Positions 58,428-64,000 of a stretch of 64,000 nt of DNA are shown here, piece by piece; the stretch's first letter is position 1; every line of letters starts with the position of its first letter. The translations under genes and the position numbers were made by a program. Location: contig NZ_FNQP01000017.1 in NCBI RefSeq assembly GCF_900107695.1, forward strand, positions 1 through 64,000, read 5' to 3'. The notes below the pieces were generated by a model. That model did not search any database. It saw nothing but the letters and a program-made list of their open reading frames with translations, and was not told the DNA's origin. The DNA comes from Thiothrix caldifontis. Lineage in GTDB: Bacteria > Pseudomonadota > Gammaproteobacteria > Thiotrichales > Thiotrichaceae.

Positions 58428-59875
58428 AGTCCCATGTGCAGGTACTTGATTTCCATGTACTCGTCAATACCGTATTTAGAACCTTCACGCCCTAGCCCTG
58501 AGCTTTTTTGTCCCCCAAAGGGGGCGACTTCGGTGGAAATAACGCCACTGTTAATGCCCACCATGCCGTATTCCAAGGCTTCGGAGACGCGCCATACCCG
58601 CCCAATATCACGCGCATACACATAAGCAGCAAGGCCGAATTCGGTATCATTAGCCATCTGGATAGCCTCTGCCTCTGTCTCAAACTTGAATAGTGGGGCA
58701 ACAGGGCCAAAAATTTCTTCTTTAGCAACCCGCATCGTTGGTAATACGTTAGTCAGCACGGTGGGAACATAAAACGTGCCACCCAAGGCATGTCGCCGCC
58801 CCCCGTTAAGAATGTTTGCCCCGCCTGCGACAGCATCGGCAATCAGGCTTTCGACTTTGCACAAAGCGGCTTCGTCAATCAAAGGGCCTTGAGTAACGTC
58901 AACCTCTGTACCATGCCCGACTTTGAGGGTTGTCACGGCTTGTGCGAGTTTTTCCGCAAAGGCGTTATAGACGCTGGCTTGCACCAAAAAGCGGTTAGCA
59001 CACACGCAGGTTTGCCCGGAATTGCGGTATTTCGAGGCCATAGCACCCGCCACGGCAGCATCAAGATCGGCATCATCAAACACGATAAATGGGGCATTGC
59101 CGCCCAGTTCCAAGGACAGTTTTTTCAGGGTTGGGGCGCATTGCTGCATCAGTAAGCGTCCGACGGCAGTGGAGCCGGTGAAGCTCAGTTTACGCACTTT
59201 TTCATTAGCCGTCAGTTCGCCGCCAATGACACGAGGGTCGCCTGTGATTACGTTGAAAATGCCCGCAGGGATACCGGCTTGCTCGGCAAGCACTGCCAAT
59301 GCCAATGCTGATAAGGGGGTTTGTTCGGCAGGTTTGACCACCATCGCACAGCCTGCGGCGAGAGCGGGCGCAACTTTGCGGGTGATCATCGCAGTGGGAA
59401 AATTCCATGGGGTAATCGCGGCACACACGCCGACGGGTTCTTTGATGACCACAATCCGGCTATTGGGAAAAGGTGAGGGAATCACATCACCGTAAGTGCG
59501 TTTACCTTCTTCGGCAAACCATTGAATGAAGGCTGCCGCATAAGCAATTTCGCCGCGTGCTTCCGCCAGTGGTTTGCCTTGTTCGGCAGTCATGAGTTGG
59601 GCAAGGTCTTCTTGATGCGCCAGTATGAGTTGATGCCATGCATGAAGGACTTTAGCGCGGGCGGCGGCGGTGCGTTTGCGCCAATCGGGTTGTGCAAGGG
59701 CTGCGCCATCAATAGCGGCACGGGTTTGCGCCGCGCTGCAAGCGGGTACGGTGGCGATGATTTTGCCTGTAGCTGGGTTAGTCACGCTGAGGGTGTCGCC
59801 GGTATCTGCGGTTACCCATTCACCATTGAGGTAGCATTCGGTGCGTAACAAAGCTGGGTTATTTAGCGTTAACAT
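58424..59875 (-). CDS. gabD: Succinate-semialdehyde dehydrogenase (NADP+)
   Basis: Oxidises succinate semialdehyde to succinate, the last step of GABA degradation. It belongs to the ALDH superfamily. The coenzyme region has PWNFPTAMITRKVAPALAAG, the general base is in LELGGNAPFIVFDDAD (Glu near residue 254), and the nucleophile in NSGQTCVCANRF (Cys near 289). 483 residues, close to E. coli GabD. AAGGAA lies inside the end of topB, which overlaps by 17 bases. No gabT is adjacent, so a broader aldehyde substrate cannot be excluded. Confidence 0.88.
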   Translation of the reverse strand: MLTLNNPALLRTECYLNGEWVTADTGDTLSVTNPATGKIIATVPACSAAQTRAAIDGAALAQPDWRKRTAAARAKVLHAWHQLILAHQEDLAQLMTAEQGKPLAEARGEIAYAAAFIQWFAEEGKRTYGDVIPSPFPNSRIVVIKEPVGVCAAITPWNFPTAMITRKVAPALAAGCAMVVKPAEQTPLSALALAVLAEQAGIPAGIFNVITGDPRVIGGELTANEKVRKLSFTGSTAVGRLLMQQCAPTLKKLSLELGGNAPFIVFDDADLDAAVAGAMASKYRNSGQTCVCANRFLVQASVYNAFAEKLAQAVTTLKVGHGTEVDVTQGPLIDEAALCKVESLIADAVAGGANILNGGRRHALGGTFYVPTVLTNVLPTMRVAKEEIFGPVAPLFKFETEAEAIQMANDTEFGLAAYVYARDIGRVWRVSEALEYGMVGINSGVISTEVAPFGGQKSSGLGREGSKYGIDEYMEIKYLHMGL

Positions 59876-61913
59876 GCGGGGTTCCTTTGCGAATGTTCAC
59901 AATTGTTTTGCATCGGGGGAAGCCGCTGCATCCCCAAAATACGCCGTATTTACCTTCACGTTTGACCATGGGTTTGCCACAAGCGGGACAGGTTTGTTTT
60001 TCGTCCACATTTGCTGGTGTGTCAGCGGCGGGAGGTACAGGTAATACCGTCGGTGTTTCTGGTAACGTACCCACACTGGCCTTGGCGCGTGCCAAGACTT
60101 TTAATAGCCAGTTTTGCTGTTTTTCCATAAATTGTTCTAACAGCATTTCCCCATTAGCAACGGCTTCAAGTGCTTGTTCCCATGCGGCGGTGAGTGCGGG
60201 GTCTTTGACTGCATTGGGTAACATGCTGATCAGGGCAATACCTTTGGGGGTGACGCGCAGGTATTTTTTTTTGCCTTCGCGCTCTAGGAGTTTACGTTGT
60301 AAGAGCGTTTCAATAATGGCAGCACGGGTGGCTTCGGTACCGATTCCGGCATTTTCTTTGAGAATGGCTTTGAGTCTGGGGTTTTCGACCAGCTTAGCAA
60401 TGCCTTTCATGGCTTGGATGAGTGTGCCTTCCGTATAAGGTGGCGGCGGTTTGGTTTGACGTTTGAGCAATTCGGTGTCTTGAATAAGTACGCTGTCACC
60501 GACGGTTAGCGTGGGTAGCGCTTGGCTCTCAGGCGAATCCGGTACGCTGGCGTCACCGGGTTCTTGGTAAGCAATTTTCCAGCCCACAACACGATCTACC
60601 CGCCCGGATGCGCGAAATAACCAGCCTTGGCAATCGAGTTCGATCACACTTTGGTCGTATTCGTAGGCGGGGAAAAACTGTGCCAGATAACGTTTACGGA
60701 TCAAGTCGTAAATAAAAAACTCGGCTTCCGATAAACGCTCAATACTGCCCTTGGCCGCAGTGGGAATAATCCCATGGTGGGCAGTGACTTTGCTGTCATT
60801 CCACGCTTTGCTTCTGAGCTTGGGATTGGCTTGTGCCACTAATTCCGTTAGGTTGCGGTCGGTTTGGAGCAGTGCTTGGAAGACATTCGGTGCATCGGCA
60901 TGTTGCGAAAACGGTAAGTAGCCACAATCCGTGCGGGGGTAGGTGGTAAGTTTGTGCGTTTCGTATAAGGCTTGGGCAACATCAAGTACCTGTTTAGCAC
61001 TCATGCCCCAGCGCCGAGAGGCTTCGACCTGCAAACCGGAAAGCTCGTAGGGTAGAGGGGCATTCTGCCGTTTGCGCTCGGTGTCGCAACGTAGCACGTT
61101 AGCTGCCTGTCCTTTGCAGTTTGCAGCCACCTGTTCTGCTAAGGCACTATCAATGCAGCGGCCTTCATCATCAATGCCTTGCTTGCTTTTGGGGGGAATC
61201 CAGTTGGCCTTGAAAGTTTGCTCGGCTTCAGGCGGCAAGCAAGCGGCACTGACATCCCAGTAATCCAGTGGTTCAAAGTGTTTGATGTGTTCGTCCCGAT
61301 CAGCGACCAGCCGCAGGGTTGGGGTTTGCACGCGCCCTACGCTTAACGCCCCGCTTTTTGCACCAAGTTGCCCATTGCATTGGGCAGCAAGGGTATAGGC
61401 ACGGCTCAAGTTCATGCCCACGAGCCAGTCAGCCCGGCTGCGTGCTAAACCGGCTTGGTAGAGTTTTTCGGTTTCCGCTCCCGGTTTGAGTTGCCCCAAC
61501 GCTTTACGGATGCTGGCATCATCCAACGCTGATAACCACAGGCGTGACACTCGTCCATAGTAACGGCATATGTCGAGCACTTCGCGGGCAATCATTTCAC
61601 CTTCACGGTCGGCGTCGGTGGCAATGACGACATGTTGGGCTTTGGCGAGGAGTGCTTTGATCACTTTAAATTGCTTTGCACCGGATTTTTTGACTTCCAG
61701 TTTCCACTGCTGCGGCAAAATGGGTAGGGAGGCAAAATGCCAGCGTTTATATTGCTCGCCATAGGCTTCTGGCTCAGCGTGTTCCAGCAAATGCCCGAAA
61801 CACCAGGTCACAAGAATTCCTTGGCCCTGTAAGTAGCCATCGCCGCGCCCATTTGCACCTAAAACACGGGCAATATCCCGCGCTTGGCTGGGTTTTTCAC
61901 ACAAATACAGCAT
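59859..61913 (-). CDS. topB: DNA topoisomerase III
   Basis: A type IA topoisomerase that decatenates single-strand crossings with RecQ-type helicases. The Toprim domain begins MLYLCEKPSQARDIARVLG and has ATDADREGEMIAREVLD (near residue 100). The catalytic Tyr is in TTYPRTDCGYLP (near 325). A C-terminal zinc-ribbon-like part has CPACGKPMVKREGKYGVFWG followed by CSGFPRCK, with four cysteines. 684 residues. gabD follows on the same strand with overlap. 291 bases separate it from the divergent unknown gene. Confidence 0.96.
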   Translation of the reverse strand: MLYLCEKPSQARDIARVLGANGRGDGYLQGQGILVTWCFGHLLEHAEPEAYGEQYKRWHFASLPILPQQWKLEVKKSGAKQFKVIKALLAKAQHVVIATDADREGEMIAREVLDICRYYGRVSRLWLSALDDASIRKALGQLKPGAETEKLYQAGLARSRADWLVGMNLSRAYTLAAQCNGQLGAKSGALSVGRVQTPTLRLVADRDEHIKHFEPLDYWDVSAACLPPEAEQTFKANWIPPKSKQGIDDEGRCIDSALAEQVAANCKGQAANVLRCDTERKRQNAPLPYELSGLQVEASRRWGMSAKQVLDVAQALYETHKLTTYPRTDCGYLPFSQHADAPNVFQALLQTDRNLTELVAQANPKLRSKAWNDSKVTAHHGIIPTAAKGSIERLSEAEFFIYDLIRKRYLAQFFPAYEYDQSVIELDCQGWLFRASGRVDRVVGWKIAYQEPGDASVPDSPESQALPTLTVGDSVLIQDTELLKRQTKPPPPYTEGTLIQAMKGIAKLVENPRLKAILKENAGIGTEATRAAIIETLLQRKLLEREGKKKYLRVTPKGIALISMLPNAVKDPALTAAWEQALEAVANGEMLLEQFMEKQQNWLLKVLARAKASVGTLPETPTVLPVPPAADTPANVDEKQTCPACGKPMVKREGKYGVFWGCSGFPRCKTIVNIRKGTPHVNAK

Positions 61914-62204
61914 GGTTATTAGAGGGTAGGTTAATCATTTACAGCATCATAGGCATTTCTAGGGTCAGCGGCAAACCTTGTGATGCAAGGAAGTGGCTGT
62001 TAGCTCTTTTATTTTTGAGTTCGGCCTGTTACTCTTTGGAATGCTTCCTGCTGAAGCGGCTACGCTGGTTTAATCTGCTCCTGTGTTCTTAAGCTTGAGT
62101 GTTTTAAGGTTAAACGCACCATAATATTAAATGCTGAATTCAGCTAAAATCAAAGAGCAATAGATGGTAATAACCCTGTTTGAATAGGTCAGTTGAGGCG
62201 ATGA
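61914..62204. other. Divergent intergenic region topB / unknown gene
   Basis: 291 bases without a gene. The part nearest 62205 is AT-rich (around 62100-62150, with CATAATATTAAAT), which may hold a promoter for the plus-strand gene. No convincing hexamer pair, hairpin or operator is seen. Confidence 0.4.
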
Positions 62205-62642
62205 ATGAGTAAGAAATCTTCTTCAGGAAGTTTTGATATTATTTTAGATATGGAATACGTTGGCGGTCGGGATAATTTGTGTTTGTCTTTTGGCGCAGGT
62301 TTATTTAGAAAATTGGGTTGGGCTTCAGGTGATTGGCTAGCGTTTGATACCAGTGAAGTTGGGCAGATTGCCTTTAAGCAAGTTGCAGAGCCTTCAGAAA
62401 CAACATTCAATCTGCGGAAAATTAAACTTCAATCAGGCTTTTATAAAATTTGCTTTTATTCGCCATTATATACTTTTCCGAAAGCGGTGGAATTATCCAA
62501 AGAAAAAGCCTCGTTTAATGTGAATACCTGGACGCTGACGTTGCATATCCCTGAGGAATACCAAGTATCACAATTACCGCCAATGCAAACGACACGAACG
62601 TTAACGGTAGATGATATTGCAGCAGCATTTAGTAAATTGTAA
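62205..62642 (+). CDS. Hypothetical protein, 145 aa
   Basis: Family not recognised. The protein is soluble with no signal peptide. The first 100 residues look beta-rich (FDIILDMEYVGGRDNLCLSF; TFNLRKIKLQSGFYKICFY). The segment around SFGAGLFRKLGWASGDWLAF recalls AbrB-like or toxin-antitoxin-associated beta proteins, but this is not secure. The C-terminal tail is TLTVDDIAAAFSKL. GTTGAGG precedes the ATG. It is AT-rich compared with neighbours and stands alone, convergent with fbpC. Confidence 0.65.
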   Translation: MSKKSSSGSFDIILDMEYVGGRDNLCLSFGAGLFRKLGWASGDWLAFDTSEVGQIAFKQVAEPSETTFNLRKIKLQSGFYKICFYSPLYTFPKAVELSKEKASFNVNTWTLTLHIPEEYQVSQLPPMQTTRTLTVDDIAAAFSKL

Positions 62643-62654
62643 AGTGCGGGTCAG

Positions 62655-63704
62655 TTAAATAGAGTTGCGCCGTAATATTACCAGATGTTGCATATCTAAC
62701 TCGAAACACACGGTTTCCCCAATGGCGTATTCTTGGTGACTAGGGGCAAGCGCGAGTAGTTGGCTATTATCTTGCAAACCCAGTACATACAGATATTCTG
62801 CACCTCTGAATACCCGTGAAACGACTTTGGCTTTACGGGGTGCATCCGCGACTAAGCGCAGGTCGTCGGGGCGGATTAAGACATCCACAGGGCATTCTGG
62901 CTGGCACTCAAGCGGTACTTCACCCCGTACTGCGCCAAGTAAGGTCGATACGGTGTCATGGTTGAAGACTGTGCCAGCAATGAGAGCGCCTTGCCCAATA
63001 AACCCCGCTACAAACTGATTCACCGGCTGGTGATACAAATTGTAACCCGTGTCCCATTGCTGCAAACGCCCGCTTTGCAACACGCCGATTTCATCCGCCA
63101 TTGCAAAGGCTTCGTGCTGGTCGTGCGTGACCAAAATTGCGGTCATGCCTTCACGTTTGAGAATATCGCGCACTTCCCGCGCCAACATTTCGCGCAATTC
63201 CACGTCTTGGCTACCAAACGGCTCATCCAGCAATAGCAAACGTGGTTGCGGCGCAAGGGCGCGTGCCAACGCAATCCGCTGTTGCTGCCCACCGGAAAGC
63301 TCATGCGGGTAACGTTTTTCGTAACCGGGTAAATTCACCAATTCCAGCAATTCTGCGACCCGTTTCGCCTTATCCTTGCCCGACTGTTTACGGATGCCGA
63401 AAGTAATATTGTCGGTAATGCTCAGGTGTGGAAACAGCGCGTAATCCTGAAACACCATGCCGATATTGCGTTTTTCCGGCGGCAAATGTACATCAGGCGC
63501 ACTGATCACCTGATCTTTGAGTGTAATTGTGCCACGGGTGACAGGCTCGAAACCGGCAATAGCCCGCAGCAAGGTCGTTTTGCCACAGCCACTTGGCCCC
63601 AGCAAACAACCGATTTGCCCGTCTTCCACCGTCAGATTGACATCGTGTACCACCGCATTGCTGCCGTATTCGATGTGAATGTTTTGCAGGACTAACTTGC
63701 TCAT
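62655..63704 (-). CDS. fbpC: Iron(III)/ABC transporter ATP-binding protein (FbpC-like)
   Basis: The ATPase of a periplasmic-binding-protein-dependent importer, most likely for ferric iron. Walker A GPSGCGKTTL (near residue 37), signature LSGGQQQRIALARAL (near 138), Walker B LLLLDEPF, switch His in TAILVTHDQHEAF. A C-terminal OB-type regulatory domain follows (about 235-349). 349 residues. ATG at 63704 overlaps the stop of the upstream permease gene. A putrescine, thiamine or sulfate-type importer cannot be fully excluded. Confidence 0.85.
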   Translation of the reverse strand: MSKLVLQNIHIEYGSNAVVHDVNLTVEDGQIGCLLGPSGCGKTTLLRAIAGFEPVTRGTITLKDQVISAPDVHLPPEKRNIGMVFQDYALFPHLSITDNITFGIRKQSGKDKAKRVAELLELVNLPGYEKRYPHELSGGQQQRIALARALAPQPRLLLLDEPFGSQDVELREMLAREVRDILKREGMTAILVTHDQHEAFAMADEIGVLQSGRLQQWDTGYNLYHQPVNQFVAGFIGQGALIAGTVFNHDTVSTLLGAVRGEVPLECQPECPVDVLIRPDDLRLVADAPRKAKVVSRVFRGAEYLYVLGLQDNSQLLALAPSHQEYAIGETVCFELDMQHLVILRRNSI

Positions 63705-64000
63705 CAATGTTCCCCAGCCCGCGACCGACTAATCGAACGGCTCAATAAAATCACCGGAATAATCCCTGCCGCCACAATCATCAGCGATGGCAAACCCGCA
63801 TCCGCCAGCCGTTCATCCGAAGCCAATTCATACGCCCGCACTGCCAGCGTATTGAAATTGAATGGGCGTAAAATCAGTGTGGCAGGCAATTCTTTCAGTA
63901 CATCCACAAACACCAGCAAAATCGCGGTGAGTAACGAGCCTTTCATCAAGGGCAAATGCAACCGCTGCAACACGCCCAACGGACTCAAGCCCAACGAACG
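63704..64000 (-). CDS. fbpB: ABC transporter permease (FbpB-like), C-terminal part
   Basis: The reading frame runs in from beyond the window end, so the N-terminal part is missing; about 98 residues are visible. The EAA loop that docks to the ATPase is present in RSLGLSPLGVLQRLHLPL. It is followed by two hydrophobic helices and KELPATLILRPFNFNTLAV, which is typical of ferric-iron permeases. The stop overlaps the fbpC start. The binding protein gene, fbpA, is expected further upstream outside the window. Confidence 0.85.
   Translation of the reverse strand, partial: RSLGLSPLGVLQRLHLPLMKGSLLTAILLVFVDVLKELPATLILRPFNFNTLAVRAYELASDERLADAGLPSLMIVAAGIIPVILLSRSISRSRAGEH

Overview
The window looks like chromosome of a sulfur-oxidising gammaproteobacterium, most likely a Thiothrix-type member of the Thiotrichales. 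The basis is a reverse-type dissimilatory sulfite reductase operon with dsrEFH and dsrL (the oxidative signature), a soxXA cytochrome pair, a 14-gene nuo operon ending in a DUF2818 gene, and gammaproteobacterial gene order elsewhere (trxB/aat divergent from ftsK-lolA-rarA; rimP-nusA-infB-rbfA-truB). The genus is an inference; no rRNA gene is present.

Layout. 1-782: the end of an unidentified gene, then about 680 bases without a supported gene but rich in hairpins. 783-4249 (minus): trxB-aat-yceH-queC-DUF5619-like. 4363-8812 (plus): ftsK-lolA-rarA. 8825-11611: a divergent LysR regulator and MFS exporter, then a 2OG-Fe(II) oxygenase. 11666-12915: soxXA behind a perfect FNR-type box. 12922-14992: a small unknown gene divergent from a PiuC/YbiX-type hydroxylase, then a proline-rich membrane-anchored protein. 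15041-17610 (minus): an unusual cluster of a TauD-like oxygenase, a 65-aa protein, an orphan Cas6/Cmx6-like protein, a cysteine-less DsrC paralogue (RspA type) and a 63-aa protein. It diverges from dsrABEFHCMKLJOP (17930-28910). 28910-30673: a lipoprotein-like L,D-transpeptidase homologue, an unknown helical protein and yhbY. 30720-36880: rlmE-ftsH-folP-glmM-tpiA-secG, followed by tRNA-Leu(GAG). 37214-51939: nuoABCDEFGHIJKLMN plus DUF2818, then initiator tRNA-Met. 52148-58427: rimP-nusA-infB-rbfA-truB. 58424-61913 (minus): topB-gabD. 62205-62642: an unknown gene. 62655-64000 (minus): fbpC and the 3' part of fbpB, cut by the window end.

How it fits together. SoxXA loads thiosulfate onto a sulfur carrier (the carrier genes are not in this window). 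Stored sulfur is passed through DsrEFH and DsrC to DsrAB, which oxidises it to sulfite; DsrL handles pyridine-nucleotide electrons and DsrMKJOP links DsrC to the quinone pool. Complex I is the other large respiratory unit. dsrN, dsrR and dsrS, which follow dsrP in Allochromatium, are not here.

The most original part is the 15041-17610 cluster. A CRISPR-type RNA endoribonuclease homologue, with no CRISPR array or other cas gene in view, is co-directional with a DsrC paralogue lacking both catalytic cysteines, right beside the dsr promoter. Stable hairpins between dsrA and dsrB and after dsrC make RNA-level control of the dsr transcript a testable idea.
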